14,709 nt of DNA from the NCBI GenBank assembly GCA_934277495.1, contig CAKQUI010000051.1:1-14709 (forward strand). The letters run 5' to 3'. Shown piece after piece: positions 1-7,726 of the stretch. This DNA is from an uncultured Clostridia bacterium (GTDB lineage: Bacteria; Bacillota; Clostridia; Peptostreptococcales; Anaerovoracaceae). The position numbers and the translations under genes are program-made. The notes beneath the pieces are model-generated. The model saw only the letters and a list, made by a program, of their open reading frames with translations, searched no databases and was not told where the DNA came from. Position 1 is the first letter of the stretch. Every line of letters begins with the position of its first letter.

Positions 1-2
1 TA

Positions 3-212
3 GCAGAAGTATGTGAAGACGATATCGTTATCGAGGAACCGGATATAAACATGGACGAAGAGGATCTGATGACTTCGCTTGAATACACTGAGCTTCTCAT
101 CAGGCTCGAGGACGAAATGGATGTTATTATAGCACCATCGGAGTTCACAAAGGAAGAAACCAATACTCCTGAAAAGATCGTAGATATAGTTCTGAAAAAA
201 CTGCAGGAGTAG
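3..212 (+). CDS. dltC: D-alanyl carrier protein DltC, C-terminal part (5' end outside window)
   Basis: The frame is open from the window edge to the TAG at 210-212 and gives 69 residues, the C-terminal most of an acyl-carrier-type protein of about 78 residues. DltC is the small cytosolic carrier that is charged with D-alanine by DltA on a phosphopantetheine arm and delivers it to the membrane-bound DltB. The visible part has the carrier helices, including the stretch around LMTSLEYTELLIRLEDE and the C-terminal PSEFTKEETNTPEKIVDIV typical of DltC rather than fatty-acid ACP. The likely pantetheine serine is encoded at 75-77. The residue before it is Thr, where DSL/DSM is usual. dltD starts 4 bases after the stop, which supports the identity. 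The missing N-terminus is the main limit. Confidence 0.82.
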   Translation, partial: AEVCEDDIVIEEPDINMDEEDLMTSLEYTELLIRLEDEMDVIIAPSEFTKEETNTPEKIVDIVLKKLQE

Positions 213-216
213 ACAA

Positions 217-1389
217 ATGAAAAAGATAGCAGCTTTGATAACAGCTCTGGTATTGTTCCTGGGAGCTGCAACTGTGGTGCATTTTGCAGTGGCAGGTTCC
301 GTGGATAATGAAGGAGTTGCTTTTGATACATGGATAAACCCGTATAAGAACAAGTCCTACAGTGCGATAAAAGCAAATATCACTGATAAAACTGTTCTTT
401 ACATGGGTTCATCGGAATTCAATCACAGTAAAAGCAAACCGGCACATCCGACTAATCTGTTCAGGAAATCCAACATGGAAGTGATGTGTCTTGGCACAGC
501 TTTCACACAGTCGCTTAACCTGGCAATAACGGCAGGTGCAGTAGGCAAGGATATGAAGAACAAGAAAGCTGTGCTGCTGGTATCGCCGTCCTGGTTCACT
601 AAATACGGTGTCAAGGAAGAACCTTTTGCAATGCGCTTTTCCGAAAGCCAGTACGAAGAGCTGATGAAGAATCCTTCGATATCGAAGGAAACGAGGCAGC
701 AGGTGTCATCCAGGGTGAATGAACTGCTTTCGGGACAGAAAGAAATGCTTGGGCAGGTAAAGACTATAGACAAGATCTATCTGAATGGCAGAAGTACGTT
801 CTGGGAAAAGCTGTCCTTCGATATGAGGAATCTGCTGACAGAAGAACGTGATGCAGTGAGCGTGGGTTCTATGTGGCTCCATTACAAGCATACGACGAAG
901 CCAGCCAGACAGGTAAAAAAGAAAGATCCTGAAAAACCGGATTTTGCCGGGATGCTCCGTGAAGGGGAGCAGGATTTTATTGAAAAATCTACCAACAACC
1001 CTTTCAATATGATGGACAAGTCTTTCAACAGCAGGTTCAGGAGCAGAGTAGTGAAGGCGAAAGGTATGTACGAACGCAAGAGCTACAGGAATTCAGTGGA
1101 ATACGGCGATCTTGAGCTGTTCATGGACATATGCAGGCAGTCAAAACTGCAGGTAATGGTGGTACTGCTGCCTATAAACGGACCGTGGTACGATCATACA
1201 GGCTTCAAGCCTGAAAAGAGGCAGATCGTATCAGAAAAGATCGGTGAGATGACTAAAAAATACAAGAATGTGACATATTATGATATGTTCGGAAAATGCT
1301 ACGAAAAGGGGTTCTTTGAGGACAATGTGCATCCGAGCGGAAAGGGATGGGTGATGATAAATGAAAAAGTTTATGAATTTTTCAGGTAA
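217..1389 (+). CDS. dltD: D-alanyl-teichoic acid transfer protein DltD
   Basis: The 390-residue product fits DltD, the membrane-anchored extracellular enzyme that completes D-alanine transfer onto lipoteichoic acid, which lowers surface negative charge and raises resistance to cationic peptides. One hydrophobic anchor lies at about residues 5-26. An SGNH/GDSL-type core follows: GSSEF at 64-68 holds the nucleophilic serine, PINGPWYDH matches the conserved late block of the family, and D369-x-x-H372 in DNVHPSGKGW completes the triad. The length is normal or slightly short. The ATG start follows GGAG at 206-209 by 7 bases and lies only 4 bases after dltC, so the two genes are clearly in one operon. 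The last 29 bases overlap the next small gene. The family call is secure from motifs and context; the catalytic assignments rest on family knowledge. Confidence 0.93.
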   Translation: MKKIAALITALVLFLGAATVVHFAVAGSVDNEGVAFDTWINPYKNKSYSAIKANITDKTVLYMGSSEFNHSKSKPAHPTNLFRKSNMEVMCLGTAFTQSLNLAITAGAVGKDMKNKKAVLLVSPSWFTKYGVKEEPFAMRFSESQYEELMKNPSISKETRQQVSSRVNELLSGQKEMLGQVKTIDKIYLNGRSTFWEKLSFDMRNLLTEERDAVSVGSMWLHYKHTTKPARQVKKKDPEKPDFAGMLREGEQDFIEKSTNNPFNMMDKSFNSRFRSRVVKAKGMYERKSYRNSVEYGDLELFMDICRQSKLQVMVVLLPINGPWYDHTGFKPEKRQIVSEKIGEMTKKYKNVTYYDMFGKCYEKGFFEDNVHPSGKGWVMINEKVYEFFR

Positions 1390-1522
1390 AATACGGAAAC
1401 TTGTAAGCAAAGAGTATATAATAACATCATTATTGCTTTTTGCAGCCTTTTTGGCGATCTACTGGTATCTGATGTTCGGATACATAATGACTACGCCTAA
1501 GTTCACATACTCGGTGTTCTGA
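1361..1522 (+). CDS. dltX: DltX-like single-pass membrane peptide (53 aa)
   Basis: This short gene starts with ATG inside the end of dltD, in another frame, and stops with TGA at 1520-1522. It encodes 53 residues: a basic N-terminus (MKKFMNFSGKIRKLVSKEY), one hydrophobic segment at about residues 20-43, and a C-terminus PKFTYSVF. DltX proteins are peptides of about 50 residues with one transmembrane helix and a conserved end of the form F-I-Y-N-E-F. The end here, F-T-Y-S-V-F, keeps both Phe residues and the Tyr at identical spacing. In characterised dlt systems this C-terminal Tyr takes part in passing D-alanine from DltB to DltD. Known dltX genes usually sit before dltA, so the place after dltD is unusual. 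The ribosome binding site is weak, and translation may be coupled to dltD. The identity is inferred from size, topology, end motif and context; it could be an unrelated membrane peptide. Confidence 0.7.
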   Translation: MKKFMNFSGKIRKLVSKEYIITSLLLFAAFLAIYWYLMFGYIMTTPKFTYSVF

Positions 1523-1529
1523 TGCTGAG

Positions 1530-1545
1530 CCTGCCTGCAGGCAGG
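1530..1545. repeat. Perfect 16-bp palindrome CCTGCCTGCAGGCAGG
   Basis: The 16 bases are their own reverse complement and lie between the DltX-like gene and the TTG start of the first ABC transporter. No T-run follows, so it is not a typical intrinsic terminator, and without a loop it would make a poor RNA hairpin. It could be a protein binding site or a chance GC-rich palindrome. Confidence 0.5.
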
Positions 1546-1567
1546 GACATGCGTGAGGCAGATGTAA

Positions 1568-1573
1568 AGGAGG
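1568..1573 (+). promoter_or_regulatory. Ribosome binding site AGGAGG that fixes the TTG start of the first ABC transporter
   Basis: AGGAGG lies 8 bases before TTG at 1582. No comparable site precedes the upstream in-frame ATG codons at 1522 and 1549. This decides the start at 1582, which also gives the normal ABC N-terminus. Confidence 0.8.
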
Positions 1574-1581
1574 TACAACTA

Positions 1582-3810
1582 TTGATACAGCTTAAAAATG
1601 TATCGAAATTCTATTACAGCAAAGGTATGATAGCCAGCGGCATATCGCGGGTGAATCTGGAATTCGATATCGGAGAGTTCGTTGTCATAACCGGAGAGTC
1701 CGGCAGTGGCAAGACGACTCTTTTGAATGTCATATCCGGCCTTGATACATACGAAGAAGGAGAGATGTATATAGAAGGCAGGGAGACCAGTCATTACCTG
1801 GCGTCGGATTTCGAAGAGTACAGAAAAAAATACATAGGGAACATATTCCAGAACTTCAACCTGGTGAACAGCTATACTGTTTATCAGAATATAGAGCTGA
1901 TTCTGCGTATAAACGGATACCGCAGATCGGACATGAAGCAGAGAATAAATAATATAATAAAGCGTGTGGGCCTTGAGGCGTACACAAGGACCAAAGTATC
2001 AAAGTTGTCAGGCGGCCAGAAGCAGAGAGTTGCTATAGCAAGAGCGCTGGCAAAGGACACGGATATAATCGTGGCAGACGAGCCTACAGGCAATCTGGAC
2101 AGTCAGTCTGCACAGGGTATCGTGGAGCTTCTCAGCGAGATCTCAAAAGACAAGCTCGTCATAGTCGTTACTCACAACTACGAGCAGTTCCGGCAGTATG
2201 CCACACGTCAGATCAAGATGCACGACGGCAAGGTGGCAGAGGACAATATACTGAAACAGGTGCCGCTGCAGCAGGAGCCTTCTTCACATATCGAAGCAGG
2301 AAAGATAAGCATCGGCAGCAGGTTCAGGCTGGGCGCCAGGAACACCTTCAATATATTCCATAAATTCCTGCTGCTGCTTGTAGTGTTCATCTTCGTAGTG
2401 ACTGCAGTGACCGCACAGTATACCTCCTATAAAAAATCAGAAGAAGAAGCGTCAAGGCTGGGTTTCAACGAAATATTCACGAATTACAGTCAGGACAGGA
2501 TGATCTTGAAGAAAAAAGATGGCTCGAAGTTCAGCGATGAGGACAGGAAGATAATAGGCAGCGTGGACAATGTGAAAAGCGTGGCCCTGAACGATATGCT
2601 GCTGGACAGTTCCCTCTACATGGAGTCAGGAGATTACTACTATGATGCGTTCCCTCATGCAGTCAGCGAGTTCTCCGGGAAACTCATAAAGGGCAGGATG
2701 CCTGAAAAAGAAAACGAAGTGATTTTTGCAGGTGTAAAAGACGATACATCCTTCACAGACGATGTGATGGATGATATGCTGGGCAGGAAATTCAAGGCAT
2801 ATGTAGGAGAAGAAGGTGAGCACAAGTTCAAGGTAGTGGGTATCGCATACAAGGATGAAGGTTCCGGAGATATGTATTCGGCGACAGGCGATCTGTTCAT
2901 GACAGACGGTATGATGAAGAAGATGCGCAGGGATACATACAGCAGCAGGAGCACCGTTACTACTACGATAAACGGCAAGGATCAGGAATATTCCGAAGGC
3001 GGAGGCTATTATATGGTCAGGTCAGACAGCCATGTGGAGTCAGGAAAAGTGATACTGCCGGAAGAAGCCAACAATTTCTACGAGAAGGGAGATGCCAAAG
3101 GCAAGACCATCAGCGTACGTGTGAAGAACATATTCTATAACAGGAAGATAGATCTTCAGGTGTCCGATGTATATACAGAGAAGAACTTCAGCAGCAAGAC
3201 AGACCTGAAAGACTTCGAAACATATAATGGTTCAGTGTTCATCAGCAAGGCAGATTACAACAAACTGTTCGCAGGAGGTAATTATCAGGCGTCTGTGTAT
3301 ATGGACAGCTCGAAGGACAAGGACATATCGCAGACCAGGAAGACGCTTGAAACAATGGGATATACAGCTATGCCTCTAAAAGGTATGATGACATCATACG
3401 GCAGCGATCTTGTTTCGATAATACAGATACCTGTAGTTGTGATAGTGATACTGGCACTGTTCTTCATCGCATATTTTGTTGTAAGACTTATACTTAAATC
3501 AAGATCGGAATATTTCAGCATACTGAGGATGCTGGGACTTTCACGGCGCAGTATTAGGACCATACTGGACATAGAGATGTTCATCGTGGTGAACATTGCA
3601 TTTGCAGTATTTGCAGCGGTGGTGGCAATGGCACATTACCATATCATCAATGTGGAGTACATCTGGAACCTTGCAGAATACATGAAACCTGCGAATTATG
3701 CACTGATATATATCGTGATGATCGTCATGGCGTATATCATTTCAGGCAAATTCATACGCAGTATATTCAGGAAATCAGCCATGGGTTCATTCAGAGAGGG
3801 GGGACAGTAA
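1582..3810 (+). CDS. MacB-type ABC transporter, fused ATPase and FtsX-like permease (first of pair)
   Basis: The 742-residue product carries an N-terminal ATPase of the MacB/LolD type: Walker A GESGSGKTT at 38-46, Q-loop Gln at 90, signature LSGGQ at 142-146, Walker B IIVADE with ADEPTGNLD at 165-173, and switch His at 198. A membrane helix at about 262-279 follows, then a large extracytoplasmic region (about 280-610), and three helices at about 616-638, 666-688 and 706-723. This is the MacB/FtsX layout, used by machines that couple cytoplasmic ATP hydrolysis to work on the outer face, such as export of peptides or lipoproteins or sensing of antimicrobial peptides. The TTG start is chosen because of its strong ribosome binding site and because the protein then begins with IQLKNVSKFYY, as ABC proteins usually do. 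It sits directly after the dlt genes, and its stop abuts the ATG of the second transporter, so the two probably form a heterodimer. The substrate is unknown. Confidence 0.9.
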   Translation: MIQLKNVSKFYYSKGMIASGISRVNLEFDIGEFVVITGESGSGKTTLLNVISGLDTYEEGEMYIEGRETSHYLASDFEEYRKKYIGNIFQNFNLVNSYTVYQNIELILRINGYRRSDMKQRINNIIKRVGLEAYTRTKVSKLSGGQKQRVAIARALAKDTDIIVADEPTGNLDSQSAQGIVELLSEISKDKLVIVVTHNYEQFRQYATRQIKMHDGKVAEDNILKQVPLQQEPSSHIEAGKISIGSRFRLGARNTFNIFHKFLLLLVVFIFVVTAVTAQYTSYKKSEEEASRLGFNEIFTNYSQDRMILKKKDGSKFSDEDRKIIGSVDNVKSVALNDMLLDSSLYMESGDYYYDAFPHAVSEFSGKLIKGRMPEKENEVIFAGVKDDTSFTDDVMDDMLGRKFKAYVGEEGEHKFKVVGIAYKDEGSGDMYSATGDLFMTDGMMKKMRRDTYSSRSTVTTTINGKDQEYSEGGGYYMVRSDSHVESGKVILPEEANNFYEKGDAKGKTISVRVKNIFYNRKIDLQVSDVYTEKNFSSKTDLKDFETYNGSVFISKADYNKLFAGGNYQASVYMDSSKDKDISQTRKTLETMGYTAMPLKGMMTSYGSDLVSIIQIPVVVIVILALFFIAYFVVRLILKSRSEYFSILRMLGLSRRSIRTILDIEMFIVVNIAFAVFAAVVAMAHYHIINVEYIWNLAEYMKPANYALIYIVMIVMAYIISGKFIRSIFRKSAMGSFREGGQ

Positions 3811-6279
3811 ATGGTAAGACTGGAACATGTCAACAAGTATTTCAACCGCAGACGGAAGAACGAAATACATGTCATCAATGATACGTCCCTGACTTTCGAG
3901 AACAAAGGTCTTGTGACTTTCCTGGGTCCCAGCGGATGCGGCAAGACGACGCTGCTGAATGTCATCGGCGGTCTCGACAAGGTGAACAAAGGCCGTGTGT
4001 TCATAAACGGTCAGCGCATCACAGGCAGGACAGCAGGCAGAGTGGACAAGATAAGGAACCTGAACGTAGGATACATATTCCAGAACTACAATCTCGTGGA
4101 CGATATGACTGTCTTCGACAATGTAGCTATCGCACTTAAAATGGTAGGAGTCAAAGACCGCCGTGAGATCGAGGAAAAGGTGAACTACGTCCTTGAAAAA
4201 GTTGGAATGTACCGTTACAGGAGCCGTTATGCCGATATGCTTTCCGGCGGTGAGCGCCAGAGAGTCGGCATAGCCAGAGCGCTTGTCAAGAACCCGTCGA
4301 TCGTCATAGCAGACGAGCCTACAGGCAATCTGGACAGCAGGAACACTCTGGAGGTCATGAATATCATCAAATCAATTTCCGAGGACAGACTGGTGATACT
4401 GGTGACCCATGAGGAAAAGCTGGCGGAGTTCTATGCATCGAGGATAATAAGGCTGTCTGACGGCAGGATAGTATCCGATGAAAACAACGATCATGCCGGC
4501 AACCTGGACTACCGTGTGGACAACAGGATATATCTGAAGGATATCAGGGATCACAAGCGTCTGAAGACTGACAAGTACAATATCGACTTCTACAATGACA
4601 GCCAGGAGGACATACACCTTGACGTTGTTGTCAGGAACGGCAATATATATATCAGGACGAAGGGCGACAAAGACAGGATCGAAGTCATCGATGAAGCCTC
4701 AAACATAGAGCTGATAGACGGCAACTACAGGGAAATGACTCAGGAGGATTCGGCAGGTGACAGTTTCGATCTCAGCCGTCTTGAAGTCAGAGGAAGACGC
4801 AGATACAGATCCATATTCAATCCGGTCACAACTATCACCAACGGGTTCAGGACTGTATTCAGATACAACATACTGAAGAAGATACTGCTGGTGGGATTCT
4901 TTCTTTCAGCTGTATTCATCACATATGCATCCAGCAACATATTCGGAGAGCTCAATGTCACCGACGATGAATTCATCCAGACAGACAAAGCCTATATCAG
5001 CGTCATAAGCAAGGATACAGATATAGACCGGTACAAGGAGCTTGAGAAGAATGACAACTACGATTATGTCATACCGGGAGACGGCAGTATAACGCTGAGA
5101 ATGCCTTATGATAATTATTTCCAGACGATGTCGTACAGCGCAGGTATATCCGGAACACTGTCGGATATAGACAAAGTATCGAAAAGCGACCTGGCTTACG
5201 GCAGACTTCCGGAAAACAAAAACGAGATAGTCGTCGATAAACTGGTCATCAGCAAAATGATAAAGAACGACGATATGGTCAAACAGGCAGGCTTCGGCAG
5301 TGCGAAGTCTTTCCTCGATCAGGATATCCCTGTGGCCAATATGCACTCTCTGAAGATAGTGGGTATATCTGACAGACAGAGCCCGTGCATATATACGGAT
5401 CGTAGCCTTTTCATCAACCTTCTGGCAAACACCGGAGCATCTGACAGCGAGACGGATTCAGATGACATGGACATGATGATGGTGGACTCCGGCACTCCGC
5501 AGTTCACAGGCACATATATCGACTACAAGCTGATGAAGAAAAAAGTAGATCTCAAGAAAGGCAGCTGGCCTGAGAAGAACTACGAAGTTCTGGTAAACGA
5601 AAAGAATTCCGAGGAGTGGAAGATAGGCAAGGAGATCTCGAAGAACAAGATCAACGGTCATAAGCTGACGGTTTCCGGATATTATTCCGACAGCAAAGAC
5701 AGCGACTATATGCTGGTGAATCGCACGATGATAAAGTATGATCTCATCAAAAAGAGCAAGAACCTGACTATAAGCACATCTGACAAGAAAGCTGCGATAG
5801 CTGAGCTGAAGGACAGCGGCATGAATGCCAGAGATGCTTATGAAGAAAGCTACAAGACATACAGAAAGGCACAGTGGGAATCTGTACTTTCATCCCTTGT
5901 CATGGCAGGCGTAGTGCTGCTGATATCTTTCATAGAGATATTCCTGATAATCAGAGCCTCGTTCCTTTCAAGGATCAAAGAAGTAGGCGTGTACAGGGCT
6001 ATCGGAGTCAAGAAGTCGGATATATACAGGATGTTCGGCAGTGAGATACTGGCCATAACGACGATGGCAAGTCTGCCGGGATTCCTGCTTACATCGTATA
6101 TACTTTACAAGGTATCGCATCTGACGGACTACTTCGGTCAAATGTACCTGATATCGCCGGTGATGCTGATAGCGACTATAGTCGTGATATTCGGATTCAA
6201 CATGCTGTTCGGACTGCTGCCGGTATTCAGGACAATAAGAAAGACGCCGGCAGCCATACTCAGCAGGACAGACATATAA
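3811..6279 (+). CDS. MacB-type ABC transporter, fused ATPase and permease with extra cytosolic domain (second of pair)
   Basis: The 822-residue product pairs with the upstream transporter. Its ATPase shows Walker A GPSGCGKTT at 39-47, Q-loop Gln at 91, LSGGE at 144-148, IVIADEPTGNLD at 164-175 and His at 200. Both partners keep intact ATPase motifs, so both sites may be active. Between the ATPase (ending near 222) and the first membrane helix (about 356-375) lies a charged segment of some 130 residues, rich in alternating hydrophobic residues, that the first transporter lacks at this length. Then come an extracytoplasmic region of about 310 residues and three helices at about 690-715, 745-768 and 785-806. 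The stretch RIKEVGVYRAIGVKKSDI is the typical FtsX/MacB cytoplasmic loop. The ATG follows the previous stop directly and has a GAGGGGG-like binding site. A terminator lies about 40 bases downstream. The substrate is unknown; the dlt linkage suggests an envelope role. Confidence 0.9.
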   Translation: MVRLEHVNKYFNRRRKNEIHVINDTSLTFENKGLVTFLGPSGCGKTTLLNVIGGLDKVNKGRVFINGQRITGRTAGRVDKIRNLNVGYIFQNYNLVDDMTVFDNVAIALKMVGVKDRREIEEKVNYVLEKVGMYRYRSRYADMLSGGERQRVGIARALVKNPSIVIADEPTGNLDSRNTLEVMNIIKSISEDRLVILVTHEEKLAEFYASRIIRLSDGRIVSDENNDHAGNLDYRVDNRIYLKDIRDHKRLKTDKYNIDFYNDSQEDIHLDVVVRNGNIYIRTKGDKDRIEVIDEASNIELIDGNYREMTQEDSAGDSFDLSRLEVRGRRRYRSIFNPVTTITNGFRTVFRYNILKKILLVGFFLSAVFITYASSNIFGELNVTDDEFIQTDKAYISVISKDTDIDRYKELEKNDNYDYVIPGDGSITLRMPYDNYFQTMSYSAGISGTLSDIDKVSKSDLAYGRLPENKNEIVVDKLVISKMIKNDDMVKQAGFGSAKSFLDQDIPVANMHSLKIVGISDRQSPCIYTDRSLFINLLANTGASDSETDSDDMDMMMVDSGTPQFTGTYIDYKLMKKKVDLKKGSWPEKNYEVLVNEKNSEEWKIGKEISKNKINGHKLTVSGYYSDSKDSDYMLVNRTMIKYDLIKKSKNLTISTSDKKAAIAELKDSGMNARDAYEESYKTYRKAQWESVLSSLVMAGVVLLISFIEIFLIIRASFLSRIKEVGVYRAIGVKKSDIYRMFGSEILAITTMASLPGFLLTSYILYKVSHLTDYFGQMYLISPVMLIATIVVIFGFNMLFGLLPVFRTIRKTPAAILSRTDI

Positions 6280-6317
6280 AGTCTGCATCATGATAAAGAC
6301 AGAACGGTTTCATAATA

Positions 6318-6370
6318 TACAAAAATGCTGCACCGTGGTATCGTATACCATGCGGTGCAGCATTTTTGTA
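6318..6370. terminator. Bidirectional intrinsic terminator between convergent genes
   Basis: Perfect 17-base arms (6318-6334 and 6354-6370, TACAAAAATGCTGCACC and its complement) are extended by an inner 6-bp stem TGGTAT/ATACCA with a 3-base CGT loop and a 2-base bulge. A run of five T follows the GC-rich stem on either strand. It ends both the ABC operon on the plus strand and the antiporter operon on the minus strand, whose last stop lies only 5 bases away. Confidence 0.93.
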
Positions 6371-6375
6371 CCCTG

Positions 6376-7668
6376 TTACAGGTCTTTCTGTTTGTCTTTT
6401 CTGCCTTTCTGCGGTCTGAATATGATGAACAGCAGTGTAGAGATCAGCATCAGTATTGGATAATAAAGATGCGGCATGATCTCTATCGGTGAGATCTTCA
6501 CCAGTGCCGCTGCAGTCAGCAGCTGTGCACCGTAGGGGATAAGTCCCTGGCCCACTGAAGCGAATATATCCAGGATGGAAGCCACACGTTTAGGCTCCAC
6601 GCCGAACTCATCGCCTATTTCCTTTGCAACAGGCCCGGCCATTACGATAGCCACTGTATTGTTTGCAGTACAAAGATCCACCAGGAACACCAGCAGAGCG
6701 ATACCAAGCTCCGCACCACGTTTGCCGTTGACCGTTTTCTTGATACCATCGATTATCAGGCTTATACCGCCGTTTTCCTTGATGAGAGAAACGATGCAGG
6801 CTACCAGTATGGATATTATGGATATCTCGAACAGACCTGTCATACCCTCACCTATGACACTGAACGCCTTGATGAATGTAAAGGAACCGTTGACGATGCC
6901 CACTACCATGGAAAGACCTATACCTGTGAACAGTACTGCGAACACATTGAAACCGATGAGAGCTCCTACCAGTACCACCAGATAAGGCACTACTTCGATG
7001 ATGTTGTAGTTGTATACAGATGCAGTCACCGACATACCTCTCGTCTCAAGATAGTATATGATGACAGTCAGTACAGCCGCCGGCAGCACGATGAAGAAAT
7101 TCTGCCGGAACTTGTCCTTCATTTCACAGCCCTGGGTCCTTACGGCAGCTATGGTGGTATCAGAGATCATGGAAAGATTGTCTCCGAACATAGCGCCGCA
7201 TACAGTAGCGCCGATACAGATGGAAACTGAAAAGCCTGTCTGGTCTGCAACGCCCAGTGCGATAGGGGCCAGCGCTGTGATGGTGCCCATGGATGTACCC
7301 ATGGACAGCGAGATGAAACATCCGATAACAAACAGTCCAACCACCATAAGTTTAGGCGGCATGATGGAAAGCCCCAGATTGACTGTACTGTCTACGCCGC
7401 CGGCAGCAGTTACGATGCCTGAGAAAGCTCCGGCCACAAGGAAGATGAGCACCATCGTTATGATGTTCACATCTCCTGCACCTTTTGCTATGATATGGAG
7501 CTTGCTGTCGAAAGGCAGCTTCCTGTTCTGCAGCAGAGCCACGAACAGAGCGATAAGAAATGCCACATACGCCGGCATACTGTAAAAATCATTGCTTATT
7601 ATCCCCGCACCGGCGAAGATGACGATAAAGACAAAAAACGGCACAAGTGCCAGTATCCTGTGCTTCAT
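6376..7668 (-). CDS. NhaC-family Na+/H+ (or organic-acid) antiporter
   Basis: The 430-residue product is a polytopic membrane protein with roughly eleven or twelve hydrophobic segments. The conserved NhaC blocks are present: GTSMGTITALAPIA at 124-137 and GAMFGDNLSMISDTTIA at 158-174. A second half-repeat has LVDLCTANNTVAIVMAGP and the later GQGLIPYGAQLL. NhaC proteins exchange Na+ for H+, and related members such as MleN couple this to exchange of malate and lactate. The start is set at 7668 because an AGGAGG site lies 9 bases upstream; the longer reading to 7707 would place that site inside the gene. It lies 58 bases downstream of a D-2-hydroxyacid dehydrogenase on the same strand, probably in one transcript, which makes a hydroxyacid-linked substrate thinkable. 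Ion and substrate specificity cannot be read from the sequence. Confidence 0.85.
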   Translation of the reverse strand: MKHRILALVPFFVFIVIFAGAGIISNDFYSMPAYVAFLIALFVALLQNRKLPFDSKLHIIAKGAGDVNIITMVLIFLVAGAFSGIVTAAGGVDSTVNLGLSIMPPKLMVVGLFVIGCFISLSMGTSMGTITALAPIALGVADQTGFSVSICIGATVCGAMFGDNLSMISDTTIAAVRTQGCEMKDKFRQNFFIVLPAAVLTVIIYYLETRGMSVTASVYNYNIIEVVPYLVVLVGALIGFNVFAVLFTGIGLSMVVGIVNGSFTFIKAFSVIGEGMTGLFEISIISILVACIVSLIKENGGISLIIDGIKKTVNGKRGAELGIALLVFLVDLCTANNTVAIVMAGPVAKEIGDEFGVEPKRVASILDIFASVGQGLIPYGAQLLTAAALVKISPIEIMPHLYYPILMLISTLLFIIFRPQKGRKDKQKDL

Positions 7669-7677
7669 GATAAAAAA

Positions 7678-7683
7678 CCTCCT
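7678..7683 (-). promoter_or_regulatory. Ribosome binding site AGGAGG of the NhaC-family gene
   Basis: On the minus strand AGGAGG stands 9 bases before the ATG at 7668-7666. It rules out the in-frame start at 7707. Confidence 0.8.
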
Positions 7684-7726
7684 GCAAATAAATAATAATA
7701 CACACACATATATAATAAAATGATGA

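Noticed and set aside
1522..1581. N-terminal extension of the first ABC protein from ATG at 1522 or 1549
   Set aside because: No good ribosome binding site precedes either ATG, the extension reads through a palindrome and a perfect AGGAGG, and the TTG at 1582 gives the standard ABC N-terminus.
4906..5346. Open frame of 146 codons antisense to the second ABC gene
   Set aside because: It lies fully inside a well-supported gene, has no recognisable domain and no start signals.
6575..7585. Open frames on the plus strand opposite the NhaC-family gene
   Set aside because: They mirror the codon pattern of the membrane-protein gene on the other strand, have no ribosome binding sites and show no known motif.
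7669..7707. Longer start of the NhaC-family gene
   Set aside because: The added 13 codons contain the AGGAGG site that clearly serves the ATG at 7668.
7690..7715. CA/TA dinucleotide run after the hydroxyacid dehydrogenase gene
   Set aside because: It is short and imperfect, lies in an AT-rich leader, and needs no special explanation.
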